DNA of 64,000 nucleotides, from the NCBI RefSeq assembly GCF_000379485.1, contig NZ_KB902279.1:1-64000 (forward strand), read 5' to 3'. Both the position numbers and the translations under genes were made by a program. Shown here piece by piece: positions 1-8,425 of the stretch (positions are counted from its first letter, which is position 1; each line of letters begins with the position of its first letter). Below the pieces are notes generated by a model that was not told the DNA's origin, did no database searches, and was given only the letters and a program-made list of their open reading frames with translations. The DNA is from Wenxinia marina DSM 24838. Its GTDB lineage: Bacteria; Pseudomonadota; Alphaproteobacteria; Rhodobacterales; Rhodobacteraceae.

Positions 1-107
1 GAGCGAAGGACCTTGGGCTCGGTGGCCAGACGGGCCGGTCCGGTCTGCGGATGATGCACGTCGATCCACCGCTTCGAGACGTCGACGCCGATGCACTCTT
101 CTGTCAT
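1..107 (-). CDS. IS110-family transposase, N-terminal fragment (runs off the window)
   Basis: The minus strand reads inward from an ATG at 107 and is open to the window edge. The 35 visible residues begin MTEECIGVDVSKRWIDVHH. The I-G-V-D-V-S-K segment is the start of the DEDD (RuvC-like) transposase domain of IS110 elements, and its Asp is the first catalytic acid. A good Shine-Dalgarno (AGGAGA) lies about 7 nt upstream. The protein would normally be 300-400 aa, so most of it, including the C-terminal Ser-containing transposase_20 domain, lies outside. Whether the element is intact cannot be judged here. The family call rests on a short stretch, but this N-terminus is quite characteristic. 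Confidence 0.72.
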   Translation of the reverse strand, partial: MTEECIGVDVSKRWIDVHHPQTGPARLATEPKVLR

Positions 108-290
108 GATCTTCTCCTGTCCCTGTCGGTGCGGGGTCTGGTCACGCAGCCCCAAGCAACTGTTCAGGTTGACGATCCAAAGGCGGACGGCTCCCGCGCC
201 GGCTCGCGGGCTCCAAGCCCTGGGACCTCACGGGATGCCGTCCGCCACCAGCACATTGACATGATTTCGTTAGACAGGGGCCTGGATTGG
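1..290 (-). mobile_element. 5' end of an IS110-like insertion sequence
   Basis: The region combines the transposase start with about 180 bases of non-coding DNA upstream of it. IS110 elements usually lack long terminal inverted repeats and often leave no clear target duplication, so the outer edge (placed near 290) is a guess from where the sequence changes into the REP-like palindrome before yebC. The mobile assignment rests on the transposase fragment alone. Confidence 0.4.
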
Positions 291-310
291 CGGGCGCGAC
301 CGAACCGCGC

Positions 311-350
311 GAGGCCCCGGGTCAGGCCCGGGGCGGGTTTTTCCGGTCGC
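311..350 (+). repeat. REP-like palindrome followed by a T-run (possible terminator)
   Basis: GCCCCGGG (314-321) pairs with CCCGGGGC (327-334) around a TCAGG loop and is followed by GGGTTTTT. The TCAGG loop and the flanking words match the palindromes at 1290-1310, 54850-54870 and 62341-62361, so this is one member of a dispersed family. The stem plus T-run could also act as a rho-independent terminator on the plus strand, insulating yebC from the insertion sequence side. Confidence 0.6.
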
Positions 351-475
351 GGCCGTAAACCTGCCTCCGCGGCCGGTCACGGACTGGCCTCCCCGCCCCC
401 ACCGCCCGCCCTTGCCCCCCGCACCGCCGCTGCCCTATAGAGCGCGACCAAAGCAGCACATCCGTCGAGGGTCCC

Positions 476-1228
476 ATGGCCGGCCATTCCAAGTGGGCGA
501 ACATCCAGCATCGCAAGGGGCGTCAGGACGCCGCGCGCTCCAAGCTCTTCTCCAAGCTCGCCAAGGAAATCACCGTGGCGGCCAAGATGGGCGACCCCGA
601 TCCCGACAAGAACTCGCGCCTGCGCCTCGCGGTGAAGGAGGCGAAGAGCCAGTCGATGCCCAAGGACGTGATCGACCGCGCGATCAAGAAGAGCCAGGGC
701 GGCGACGACGACGCCTACGAGGAGATCCGCTACGAGGGCTACGGCCCGAACGGCGTCGCGATCATCGTCGAGGCGATGACCGACAACCGCAACCGCACCG
801 CGTCGAACGTGCGCTCCACCTTCGCCAAGAACGGCGGCAACCTCGGCGAGACCGGCTCCGTCGGGTTTATGTTCGACCGCAAGGGGCAGGTCGTCTACCC
901 CGCCTCCGTCGCCGACCCCGACACGGTGATGATGGCCGCCATCGAGGCCCGCGCCGAGGACGTCGAGAGCGACGGCGAGGCCCACGTGATCTGGTGCGCC
1001 GACACCGACCTCGCCGAGGTCTCGGCCAAGCTCGAGGAAGAGCTGGGCGAGAGCGAGACGACCAAGCTGGTGTGGAAGCCGCAGACCACGGCGCCCGTCG
1101 ACCTCGACACGCTGACCAAGCTGATGAAGCTTGTCGAGACGCTCGAGGACGACGACGACGTCCAGTCGGTCACCACGAACTTCGAGGCCGACGATTCGGT
1201 GATGGACGCCTACGCCGAAGCGAGCTGA
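476..1228 (+). CDS. yebC: YebC/PmpR family transcriptional regulator
   Basis: A 250-aa protein of the YebC/PmpR (TACO1) family, which is linked to transcriptional regulation and, in some bacteria, to relief of ribosome stalling at polyproline. It opens with the hallmark [19 protein letters not shown] and carries K-E-I-T-V-A-A-K and the central [10 protein letters not shown] motif. It ends with a very acidic D/E-rich stretch typical of the family. Length is normal (about 245). The ATG is preceded by GAGGG. In many proteobacteria yebC is linked to ruvC, but no ruv gene is visible here: the left neighbour is an insertion sequence, which may have broken an ancestral linkage. Confidence 0.96.
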   Translation: MAGHSKWANIQHRKGRQDAARSKLFSKLAKEITVAAKMGDPDPDKNSRLRLAVKEAKSQSMPKDVIDRAIKKSQGGDDDAYEEIRYEGYGPNGVAIIVEAMTDNRNRTASNVRSTFAKNGGNLGETGSVGFMFDRKGQVVYPASVADPDTVMMAAIEARAEDVESDGEAHVIWCADTDLAEVSAKLEEELGESETTKLVWKPQTTAPVDLDTLTKLMKLVETLEDDDDVQSVTTNFEADDSVMDAYAEAS

Positions 1229-1517
1229 GGGGGCGACACGGGGGCCCGGGGCCCGACCCCGGGGAGCACCGGGGCCGCCGGGAAGACCCGTCCCGGGCCC
1301 GACCCGGGACCTCGCGCCGATCGGGCGCCCGGTTCCATCGAGGTCCCGACTCAGGGCCGGGACGATCGGGAACCGGAGCTTGATGCGGTTTGCGCCGGCG
1401 CAATGTCGGCGCGCCGGTGTCGCTCGGGTCGTGGTCCGATACCACGATTAACAAGGCGGATGTCGGCACCCGGACCCACCCGCGCCCTCCGCCGGGCGGA
1501 GTCGCGACGCCCCGCCC
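1229..1517. other. Gene-free spacer with GC-rich palindromes
   Basis: About 290 bases lie between the convergent ends of yebC and the cyclo-ligase gene. The clearest structure is the perfect inverted repeat GTCCCGGG/CCCGGGAC at 1290-1297 and 1303-1310, with a CCCGA loop, the same module found elsewhere in the window. Further CCCCGGGG-type palindromes flank it. No convincing gene or T-tailed terminator is seen. The palindromes may serve as the bidirectional 3' end of the two convergent genes. Confidence 0.6.
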
Positions 1518-2078
1518 TCACCGCGGCTCGATCACCCCGGCTTCCGTCACGATCAGGTCCAGCCGCTCGTCCGTGGCGTCGATCGGCACCGCCGCCACCT
1601 CCTGCGCGGCGAAGGCGAAGCCGATCGCCAGCACCGGCCCGCCGGCGCGCAGCCCCGCCAGCGTCCGGTCGTAGAAGCCGCCGCCGTAGCCCATGCGGTA
1701 GCCGCGCCTGTCGAACGCCAGCAGCGGCACGATCAGGACCTGCGGCACCACCCAGTCGCCCGCCGCGGGCACATGGGCGCCAAAGGTGCCCTCCTCGGTC
1801 TCGGCGTCCGGCGTCCAGAGGCGGAACTTCAGCGGACGGCCCGGCCCCTCGATCACCGGCACGCCGACCGGGCCGTGGGCCGCGGCCTCGGCCATCGCCG
1901 GCGTGGGGTCGATCTCGGTCCGGATGCGCATGTAGCCGGACAGCGGCACGCCGCGGTGATCCGCCAGCACCTCGGACAGGCGATCCGCCTGCCCCGGCCC
2001 GGCCGCCGCGAACGCCGCCTTGCGGGCGACGAAGGCGGCCTTGCGCAGCGCGTCCTTCTCTTCCTTCGTCGCGCTCAT
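1518..2078 (-). CDS. 5-formyltetrahydrofolate cyclo-ligase
   Basis: A 186-aa enzyme that converts 5-formyl-THF to 5,10-methenyl-THF with ATP hydrolysis, returning stored folate to the one-carbon pool. The family signature is visible as M-G-Y-G-G-G-F-Y-D-R-T-L near residue 140, preceded by the V-P-L-L-A-F-D strand. It begins MSATKEEKDALRKAA, and the basic N-terminal helix is as expected. The ATG at 2078 overlaps the mgtE stop (ATGA), so it is probably translated by reinitiation after mgtE. A continuous frame runs upstream of this start but is an out-of-phase reading of mgtE. The pairing with a Mg transporter fits a Mg-ATP enzyme only loosely. Confidence 0.93.
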   Translation of the reverse strand: MSATKEEKDALRKAAFVARKAAFAAAGPGQADRLSEVLADHRGVPLSGYMRIRTEIDPTPAMAEAAAHGPVGVPVIEGPGRPLKFRLWTPDAETEEGTFGAHVPAAGDWVVPQVLIVPLLAFDRRGYRMGYGGGFYDRTLAGLRAGGPVLAIGFAFAAQEVAAVPIDATDERLDLIVTEAGVIEPR

Positions 2079-3475
2079 GCCAGCACCATCGAGGCGATGC
2101 CGAGGAAGGCGAAGAAGCCGACCACGTCCGTCACCGTCGTCACGAACGGCCCCGAGGCGATGGCCGGATCGACGCCCATCCGCTCCAGCGCGATCGGGAT
2201 CAGGATGCCGCCCACCGCCGCGGCGAAGAGGGTCAGCATCATCGCCACCGCGATCACTCCGCCGATCAGCGGCGAGCCGAACCAGACCATCGTCACCACC
2301 GCCATCGCCAGTCCCAGAACAGCGCCGTTCATCAGCCCTACCACCGCCTCCCGCCGGATCACCCGCCACGAGTTCGACGAGCCGAGGTCCCGCGTCGCCA
2401 GCGCCCGCACCGCCACGGTCAGCGACTGGGTGCCTGCGTTGCCGCCCATCGACGCCACGATCGGCATCAGCACCGCCAATGCCACGATCCGCACCAGCGT
2501 CTCCTCGAAGAGCCCGATCACGACCGACGCCAGGATCGCGGTGACGAGGTTCACCGCCAGCCACGGCAGGCGCTGCCGCATCGTCTCGCGCACGCTGTCG
2601 GACAGTTCGGACTCCGAGCCGACGCCGGCGAGCTGCAGGATGTCCTCCTCGTGCTCGTCGTCCAGAACCTCCATCGCATCGTCGATGGTGATGACGCCGA
2701 CGAGGCGGTCGTCGTCGTCCACCACCGGCGCCGAGATCAGGTGATACTGGTTGAAGGCGTAGGCGACGGCGCCCTGCTCGTCCTCGACATGGAAGGTTCG
2801 GAAGCTGTCCTCGGTGATGTCCGACAGCCGGACGTCCCGCCGCGAGGCGAGGAGGCGGCCGAGCTGGACGTAGCCCTGGGGCTTCATCCGCGGATCGACG
2901 AGGACGATGTGGTAGAACTGCTCGGGCAGCTCGGTCTCGGCGGCGCGCAGGTAGTCGATGGTCTGCCCGACGGTCCAGTCCTCGGGGGCGCGGACCAGCT
3001 CCACCTGCATCAGGCGGCCGGCGGAATAGTCCGGGTAGGCCAGCGCCTTCTCGACCGCGACGCGATCGGCGGCATCGAGGCCGGCCAGGATCTCGGCCTG
3101 CCGCTCCGGCTCCAGATCCTCGATGAAGTCGACGACGTCGTCGGTCTCGAGTTCCGAGATCGCCTCGGCCAGCTGCGCCGGGGCGAGCGTCGCGATCACC
3201 TCCTCGCGCAGGTTGTCGTCGAGCTCGGACAGGATCTCCCCGTCCATGACCCCCGGCCACAGCGTCAGCAGCGCCCGCCGGTCGCGGCCGTCGATCTGCT
3301 CTAGCAGGTCGGCGATGTCGGCCGGGTGCAACGGCTCCAGCAGCGCCTCCAGCGCCGCGGCGTCGCCCGCCTCGACGGCGTCGAGCACGTCGTCGAACAG
3401 CCGCTGCGGCAGCGCGAAATCGCCCGCTTCGTCGTCCCCGGCAATCTCGGTGCGGTCGGTCTGCGGATCGCTCAT
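2075..3475 (-). CDS. mgtE: Magnesium transporter MgtE
   Basis: A 466-aa Mg2+ channel/transporter of the MgtE family. Domain order is as usual: an acidic N-terminal superhelical MgtE_N domain (about 20-150, with H-P-A-D-I-A-D-L-L), two CBS domains that sense cytoplasmic Mg2+ (about 155-275, including the D-D-A-M-E-V segment), and five membrane helices from about 305. The pore signature M-P-I-V-A-S-M-G-G-N-A-G-T-Q-S is intact, as is the C-terminal T-T-V-T-D-V-V-G-F helix. The ATG has GGGAG upstream. The stop overlaps the start of the cyclo-ligase gene (ATGA), which makes a two-gene operon. Confidence 0.96.
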   Translation of the reverse strand: MSDPQTDRTEIAGDDEAGDFALPQRLFDDVLDAVEAGDAAALEALLEPLHPADIADLLEQIDGRDRRALLTLWPGVMDGEILSELDDNLREEVIATLAPAQLAEAISELETDDVVDFIEDLEPERQAEILAGLDAADRVAVEKALAYPDYSAGRLMQVELVRAPEDWTVGQTIDYLRAAETELPEQFYHIVLVDPRMKPQGYVQLGRLLASRRDVRLSDITEDSFRTFHVEDEQGAVAYAFNQYHLISAPVVDDDDRLVGVITIDDAMEVLDDEHEEDILQLAGVGSESELSDSVRETMRQRLPWLAVNLVTAILASVVIGLFEETLVRIVALAVLMPIVASMGGNAGTQSLTVAVRALATRDLGSSNSWRVIRREAVVGLMNGAVLGLAMAVVTMVWFGSPLIGGVIAVAMMLTLFAAAVGGILIPIALERMGVDPAIASGPFVTTVTDVVGFFAFLGIASMVLA

Positions 3476-3600
3476 CTGGCGCGGCTCCCGTCTGTCGCGC
3501 TAACCCGCGCGGACCATAGCGTGCGGGGGGCGGGCCACAAGGCGGCGGCCACCATTGAGCGCACCCGTCCCCGGTGAGGGTACCTCAGGCGTTACGGAGG

Positions 3601-3730
3601 GCAGGGTCTGGCCGCGGTCAGACGCTCCGACGTAGCACTGGATGCACTTTATCCCGCCACCCCGGGACGACTTCGAATGTCTCGCAGGTGGCGAGGAAGC
3701 GTCTGGCCGGGGGGCGGCCAGACGCTGCCC
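3601..3730. repeat. Nested palindromes in the mgtE-guaD intergenic region
   Basis: The 407-base gap between divergent mgtE and guanine deaminase holds two related hairpins. The left one is GTCTGGCC (3606-3613) with GGTCAGAC (3616-3623). The right one is the perfect 10-bp GCGTCTGGCC (3699-3708) with GGCCAGACGC (3716-3725). The arms of the two hairpins also complement each other, and between them CGCCACC (3655-3661) pairs with GGTGGCG (3687-3693), so the whole 120 bases can fold as a nested structure. The rest of the gap, apart from a GC-rich stem near 3790-3815, shows nothing firm. The role is unknown. Confidence 0.6.
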
Positions 3731-3882
3731 GGGCCGCTTACGCGGCTGATTCCGGGCGGGGGCGGAACACGGAACGTTGCTCCTCAAGACCGCCCGGCCC
3801 CGAGCCGGGGCCCCGCGCCGTACCCACGACTGTCCCCCGCCGCCCATTGCCCCTCACCAAGGGCCCCCCTACCCTCGCGCCC

Positions 3883-5169
3883 ATGACCACGCACCTCCTT
3901 CTCGGCCAGACCCTCTCCTTCACCGGCGACCCCTTCGCCGAGGGGTGGGAGGCGGTCACCCGGCACGAGCGGCGCGGCGCCGTCCTGGTCGAGGGCGGCC
4001 GGATCGCGGTGGTCGGCGCGGCCGAAGACCTGCGCGCCCGGCACCGCGAGGCGGAGGTGACCGACTACGGCGACGCCCTCATCTCCGCCGGCTTCGTCGA
4101 TGCGCACATGCATTACCCCCAGACCGGCATCATCGCGTCCTGGGGCAAGCGCCTGATCGACTGGCTGAACACCTACACCTTCCCCGAGGAGATGCGCCTC
4201 GCCGATCCCGCCTGCGCGGCCGAGATCGCGGGACGCACCCTTGACCTCGCCCTCGCCCACGGCACCACGACGGTGGCGAGCTTCTGCACCATCCACGCCC
4301 ACTCCGCCGACAGCTTGTTCGAGGCGGCCGGAGCGCGGGGGATGGCCGTCGTCGCCGGCCGGACCTGCATGGATCGCGACACCGCGCCCGAGGGGCTGCG
4401 CGACACCGCGCAGGCCGCCTACGACGAGAGCAAGGCGCTGATCGCGCGCTGGCACGGGACAGGCCGCGCGACCTACGCCATCACCCCCCGCTTCTCGCCC
4501 ACCTCGACGCCGGAGCAGCTGGACGCGCTCGGCGCGCTCTGGGCCGAGCATCCGGACTGCCTGATGCAGACCCACCTCAGCGAGCAGCTGGACGAGATCG
4601 CGTGGGTCCGCAGCCTCTATCCGGGCGCCCGCGACTACCTCGACACCTACGAATCCCACGGCCTGCTCGGCCCCCGCGGCCTCTACGGCCACGCGATCTA
4701 TCTGGAGCCGCGCGAGATCGACCGGCTGACCGAGGTCGGCGCGGCCGTGGTCCATTGCCCGACCTCCAACACCTTCATCGGCTCGGGCCTGTTCGACATC
4801 CGCCTCGCCGGGCGGATGCGCGTCGGCCTCGCCACCGACACCGGAGGCGGCTCGTCCTTCTCGATGCTACGGACGATGGCGGCGGCCTACGAGATCGGCC
4901 AGCTGCGGGGCCGCCCGCTCCACCCGGCTGAGCTGATGTGGCTCGCGACCGAGGGATCCGCCGCCGCGCTGCACATGGCCGGCGAGATCGGCCGCCTGGG
5001 CGCCGGCGCGGCCGCCGATCTCGTCGTCCTCGACCTCGCCTCCACGCCCGCCATCGCCCAACGGACGGACCGGGCCGAAAGCGTCTGGGACCAGCTGTTC
5101 CCGACGATCATGATGGGCGACGACCGCGCGGTGCGGGATGTCTGGATTGCCGGCCGGCGCCACGGCTGA
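3883..5169 (+). CDS. guaD: Guanine deaminase
   Basis: A 428-aa amidohydrolase that deaminates guanine to xanthine in purine catabolism. The zinc-binding H-M-H-Y-P-Q signature of guanine deaminases is at residues 75-80 (H75, H77), followed by L-I-D-W-L-N-T-Y-T-F-P-E-E, which contributes to guanine recognition. Downstream are the metal and catalytic elements M-Q-T-H-L-S-E and the C-terminal A-T-D-T-G-G-G. Length is typical. The ATG at 3883 is chosen because the family starts just before the L-L-G-Q-T-L-S strand. Ribosome binding upstream is weak (CCCTCGCGCCC), so expression may be low or leaderless. No purine riboswitch aptamer was recognised upstream. Confidence 0.94.
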   Translation: MTTHLLLGQTLSFTGDPFAEGWEAVTRHERRGAVLVEGGRIAVVGAAEDLRARHREAEVTDYGDALISAGFVDAHMHYPQTGIIASWGKRLIDWLNTYTFPEEMRLADPACAAEIAGRTLDLALAHGTTTVASFCTIHAHSADSLFEAAGARGMAVVAGRTCMDRDTAPEGLRDTAQAAYDESKALIARWHGTGRATYAITPRFSPTSTPEQLDALGALWAEHPDCLMQTHLSEQLDEIAWVRSLYPGARDYLDTYESHGLLGPRGLYGHAIYLEPREIDRLTEVGAAVVHCPTSNTFIGSGLFDIRLAGRMRVGLATDTGGGSSFSMLRTMAAAYEIGQLRGRPLHPAELMWLATEGSAAALHMAGEIGRLGAGAAADLVVLDLASTPAIAQRTDRAESVWDQLFPTIMMGDDRAVRDVWIAGRRHG

Positions 5170-5172
5170 GGC

Positions 5173-5679
5173 TCAGCAGCGCGCCATCACGAGGACCCAG
5201 ATCCGGTTCACCTCGGCCAGGCCGAAGGCGGCGACGTCCCGCCGCGCCATCGCCGAAGCATGCTGGGGCGAGTTCTGCCACCAGTTGAACGCGCCGGACA
5301 CGTCGGAACTGCCCCACGTGATGTTCTCGGCGACGGCGCAGGACCCGCCGGCGCGCCGCGCCCGCGCCAGGAACGACGAGCCGTCCGATCCGGTGTGACC
5401 GCGGAAACCGTTCACCGCCATGTCGCGGGCATGGACCTCCGCCGCGGCGGCGGGCGCGGGGTCGAACCGCACCGGCCCCAGGCCCGACGCGGCGCGGATG
5501 GCGTTGAAGGTCGCCTCCGACTGCTGGACGAACGCGGCGGATGCGGGCCGCACCACGACGCTCTCCTCCGCCACCGGCGTGGCGGTCGCCTGCCCGCCGG
5601 TGCCGCCCGTGGTGCCGATCGTCACGCACCCGCCCAGCAGCGCCACCGACAGCGCGGCGCCGATCATCGTCATCTTCAT
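5173..5679 (-). CDS. CAP-domain (SCP/PR1-like) lipoprotein
   Basis: A 168-aa secreted protein. The N-terminus MKMTMIGAALSVALLGGC is a lipoprotein signal with its lipid-attachment Cys at 18. The rest is a bacterial CAP domain: F-N-A-I-R-A-A-S-G-L-G-P-V near the start, then H-A-R-D-M-A-V-N, G-F-R-G-H-T-G, A-E-N-I-T-W-G, and a W-W-Q-N-S-P-Q-H-A motif. These give the His and Glu residues of the CAP cavity. Bacterial CAP proteins are of uncertain function, probably envelope-related. The ATG at 5679 has AGGGGAA upstream. The 279-base leader between this gene and the hisN-like stop at 5959 contains only GC-rich sequence. Confidence 0.87.
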   Translation of the reverse strand: MKMTMIGAALSVALLGGCVTIGTTGGTGGQATATPVAEESVVVRPASAAFVQQSEATFNAIRAASGLGPVRFDPAPAAAAEVHARDMAVNGFRGHTGSDGSSFLARARRAGGSCAVAENITWGSSDVSGAFNWWQNSPQHASAMARRDVAAFGLAEVNRIWVLVMARC

Positions 5680-5958
5680 GCTGATTCCCCTGTCACTCGT
5701 TCCCGACACGAGGGTTCAGCACGAAGTGCCCCTGGGTCAATTCCCAAGTCGCCCCGACCCGGTCTGCCCCGCGCCCGGCGGCCGGAACGTCGGCATGCCG
5801 CGCGGCGCGGCGGCGAGGGCGTCCAGCCGGCGATCGCCGCAGCCGACGTTGCTTTCGGCGGTCTTGCCGTCGTCCGCCCACCGTCCGATCCGCCGTCGGG
5901 CAACCATCGCCGCGCCGACGCCTAACAGACGATCCGCGACGATCCCGCGGCCGATCGG

Positions 5959-6777
5959 TCAGGACATCCCGGAAAGAAGCGCCAGCGCCTCGGCGTGAAC
6001 CTCCCTGTTCGCCGCAGCGATCACGCGGCCGCCGCCGCTGGCGTCGCCGCCCTGCCAGTCGGTGACGATCCCACCGGCCGCCTCGACCACGGCGAGGGGG
6101 CCGGCGATGTCGTAGGGGGCGAGGCCGGCCTCGATCACGAGGTCCACCTGCCCCGCCGCCACCAGCGCGTAGGCGTAGCAGTCCATGCCGTAGCGGACGA
6201 GCCGGGCCTGCCGCGCGACCGCCTCGAAGCCCCGCCTCTCGTCCGGCGTGCCGACCTCGGGGAAGGTGGTGAAGAGCGTCGCCTCGGCCAGCGGCCGCGC
6301 CGCGCGGCAGCGCAGCGGCGCCGCGCCCTGCGGCCCGGTGCACTCGGCATGGCCGAGGCCGCCGAGGAACCGCTCGCCGATGAAGGGCTGGTCGATGATG
6401 CCGAGGACGGGACGACCGCCCGTCGCGGCGGCGATGAGGACGCCCCAGGTCGGGGTGCCGCTCATGTAGCCGCGGGTGCCGTCGATCGGATCGAGGATCC
6501 AGTCGATCCCGCTGGTCCCTTCCGTGCGGCCGAACTCCTCGCCCAGGATGCCGTCGTCGGGGCGGCGCGCGGCGAGGACTTCGCGCATCGCGCGCTCGGC
6601 GGCGCGGTCGGCCTCGGTCACCGGATCGAAGCGGCCGTCCCCCTTGTCGTCGACGGCCAGCGCGGCGCTGCGGAAATGTCGGAGCGTCTCGGGCCTCGCG
6701 ACGTCGGCCAGCTGGCGGGCCACATCCACGAGATCGGCGCGCGTCGCGGGGTCGAGGTCCGTGCTGCCGTTCGCCAT
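5959..6777 (-). CDS. hisN: Inositol monophosphatase family protein, histidinol-phosphatase (HisN)-like
   Basis: A 272-aa Mg2+-dependent phosphatase of the IMPase superfamily. It has the metal-binding G-E-E-F-G (about 80), the signature D-P-I-D-G-T-R-G-Y (about 95-103) and the second metal site in P-Y-D-I-A-G-P-L-A-V-V-E-A-A-G-G-I-V-T-D-W near the C-terminus. The D-P-I-D-G-T-R variant and the Y-M-S-G-T-P-T-W-G segment are those of HisN-type histidinol-phosphatases, the last-but-one step of histidine synthesis in actinobacteria and many alphaproteobacteria. A broader inositol-phosphatase/CysQ-like role cannot be excluded. ATG 6777 is chosen over the upstream one because GGAGG lies 8 nt before it. 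No other his gene is adjacent. Confidence 0.85.
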   Translation of the reverse strand: MANGSTDLDPATRADLVDVARQLADVARPETLRHFRSAALAVDDKGDGRFDPVTEADRAAERAMREVLAARRPDDGILGEEFGRTEGTSGIDWILDPIDGTRGYMSGTPTWGVLIAAATGGRPVLGIIDQPFIGERFLGGLGHAECTGPQGAAPLRCRAARPLAEATLFTTFPEVGTPDERRGFEAVARQARLVRYGMDCYAYALVAAGQVDLVIEAGLAPYDIAGPLAVVEAAGGIVTDWQGGDASGGGRVIAAANREVHAEALALLSGMS

Positions 6778-6846
6778 GATCCCGCCTCCGTCACCCGCCG
6801 CGGGTATCGCCGGGCGGGCAGGAGGGGTCAAGCGAGCGTGGACGCC

Positions 6847-7212
6847 TCAGGCCGCTTCGCTGAGGACGCGCGCCAGTTCGAACAGCCGGCGGCGCTGGTT
6901 CTCGGGGATCGCGTAGTACGAGCGCAGAAGCTCCAGCGCCTCGCGGTCGCCCATCAGGTCGCCGGGCATGCCCTCGGCCGGGCTCTGGCGGACCTCGTCG
7001 ATGCCGTCGAAGAAGAACGAGATCGACACGCCCAGGGCGCGCGCGATGTCCCACAGGCGGGAGGCGCTGACGCGGTTCATGCCGGTCTCGTACTTCTGGA
7101 TCTGCTGGAACTTGATCCCGACGCTCTCGGCAAGCTGCTGCTGGGTCGTTCCGGTCATCCACCTGCGATGGCGGATGCGCTTGCCTACATGGACGTCGAC
7201 TGGATGCTTCAT
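6847..7212 (-). CDS. XRE-family helix-turn-helix regulator
   Basis: A 121-aa DNA-binding protein. The HTH_3/Cro-C1 domain fills residues about 8-65: V-G-K-R-I-R-H-R-R, then Q-Q-Q-L-A-E-S-V-G-I-K-F-Q-Q-I-Q-K-Y-E for the two HTH helices, then L-W-D-I-A-R-A-L-G-V-S-I-S-F-F-F. The C-terminal part holds a short helix with R-S-Y-Y-A-I-P-E-N-Q-R-R-R-L-F. This architecture is common and highly conserved in Rhodobacterales. A TTG codon two residues upstream is also open, but ATG 7212 follows an AAGG box. The target is unknown. Confidence 0.9.
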   Translation of the reverse strand: MKHPVDVHVGKRIRHRRWMTGTTQQQLAESVGIKFQQIQKYETGMNRVSASRLWDIARALGVSISFFFDGIDEVRQSPAEGMPGDLMGDREALELLRSYYAIPENQRRRLFELARVLSEAA

Positions 7213-7444
7213 TTTCAATACCTTCAGCTCTGATCAACTACGTTCCCGCCCCGGCCGGCGCCGGTCCCCGGCGGGCGGCTCACGGCCCGGAGAGCAGGTC
7301 CGGACAAGATGAGACGAAACACGTACTGGTTGCATTTGTCACCCTGACCTTTTGGGCAGGTAGAGCTGTACGGGACCGAACAATGGCAGCCCTGTTCGGC
7401 CGATGACGCGGTTGCCCCAGGGAACCATTCGGGAGAGCGGGAAC

Positions 7445-8425
7445 GTGCAGGCAGTCAGAGTATCAAGGTTCGGCGACTCGCCAAGGTTGCGCGACGTGGC
7501 GGAGCCGGTGCCCGCGCAGGGGCAGGCGCTGGTCCGGATCGCCGCCTGCGGCCTGAACTTCGCCGACCTCCTGATGGCCGACGGCCGCTACCAGCAGACG
7601 CCCGAGCCGCCCTTCACCCTCGGTCTCGAGGTCGCGGGCGAGGTGCTGACCCTCGGCCCCGGGACCGATGGCCCGCCACCCGGCACCCGCGTCGCAATCT
7701 ACGCCGGATCGGGCGGGCTGGCCGAGTTCGGATGCTTCCCCGCCGCCGCCTGCCGACCGATTCCGGACGGGATGCCGGACGAGGTCGCAGCCGGGTTCCA
7801 GGTCGCCTTCGGCACGTCACACCTCGCGCTGGCGCGGCGCGGCCGGCTTGCGGCGGGCGAGACGCTGGCGGTGCTCGGCGCGTCGGGCGGCGCGGGCCTG
7901 GCTGCCGTGGAGATCGGCCGTGCCCTCGGCGCCCGGGTCATCGCCGTGGCGCGCGGCGCGGCGCGGCGCCAGACGGCGCTGGAGGCCGGCGCCGAGATCG
8001 CGCTCGATTCCGAGACGGCGGATCTCAGGGCCGACCTGAAGGCGCTCGGCGGGATCGACGTCCTGTACGACCCGGTCGGGGGCGCCCAGGCGCGTGCGGC
8101 GGCGGGCGCGCTCCGCCCCGAGGGGCGGCACGTGGTGATCGGCTTCGCCTCAGGCGAGGTGACGGAGGTCCGGGCGAACCACCTGCTGGTGAAGAACGTC
8201 GACGTCGTCGGCGTCTGGTGGGGCGCCTACGCCGCCTTCGCGCCGGACGTGCTGAACGGCAGCCTCGACACCCTGACCGGCTGGTATCTGGACGGCAGGC
8301 TGAAACCTCTCGTCGGCGCCCTCCTGCCGCTGGAGCGGGCGACCGAGGGCCTCGCCATGCTGAGGGATCGGCGGGCCACCGGGAAGGTCGTGGTGACGAT
8401 GCCCCCTACTCGGCCGCCGACCTGA
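7445..8425 (+). CDS. NADPH:quinone oxidoreductase family protein (zeta-crystallin type)
   Basis: A 326-aa zinc-independent medium-chain dehydrogenase/reductase. The N-terminal GroES-like domain has A-C-G-L-N-F-A-D-L-L-M-A-D-G-R-Y-Q, typical of quinone oxidoreductases. The Rossmann fold follows with V-L-G-A-S-G-G-A-G-L-A-A-V-E-I-G (about 145-160). There are no structural zinc cysteines. The predicted activity is NADPH-dependent reduction of quinones or other activated carbonyls. The GTG at 7445 is preferred over the ATG 14 codons upstream because homologues begin at Q-A-V-R-V-S-R-F-G and GGGAG sits upstream. The end overlaps the convergent LysR gene by 20 bases. Confidence 0.9.
   Translation: MQAVRVSRFGDSPRLRDVAEPVPAQGQALVRIAACGLNFADLLMADGRYQQTPEPPFTLGLEVAGEVLTLGPGTDGPPPGTRVAIYAGSGGLAEFGCFPAAACRPIPDGMPDEVAAGFQVAFGTSHLALARRGRLAAGETLAVLGASGGAGLAAVEIGRALGARVIAVARGAARRQTALEAGAEIALDSETADLRADLKALGGIDVLYDPVGGAQARAAAGALRPEGRHVVIGFASGEVTEVRANHLLVKNVDVVGVWWGAYAAFAPDVLNGSLDTLTGWYLDGRLKPLVGALLPLERATEGLAMLRDRRATGKVVVTMPPTRPPT

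Noticed and set aside
1518-3260. A single continuous minus-strand frame joining the cyclo-ligase with 390 extra residues
   Set aside because: The extra part is an out-of-phase reading of mgtE. The ATGA overlap at 2075-2078 gives a normal-length cyclo-ligase.
3476-3882. Purine riboswitch upstream of guanine deaminase
   Set aside because: No conserved purine-aptamer junction sequences were found. The structured part consists of simple palindromes.
5680-5958. Possible small RNA or tRNA in the 279-base gap before the CAP-domain gene
   Set aside because: No cloverleaf, no promoter/terminator pair and no T-tailed hairpin could be traced by eye.
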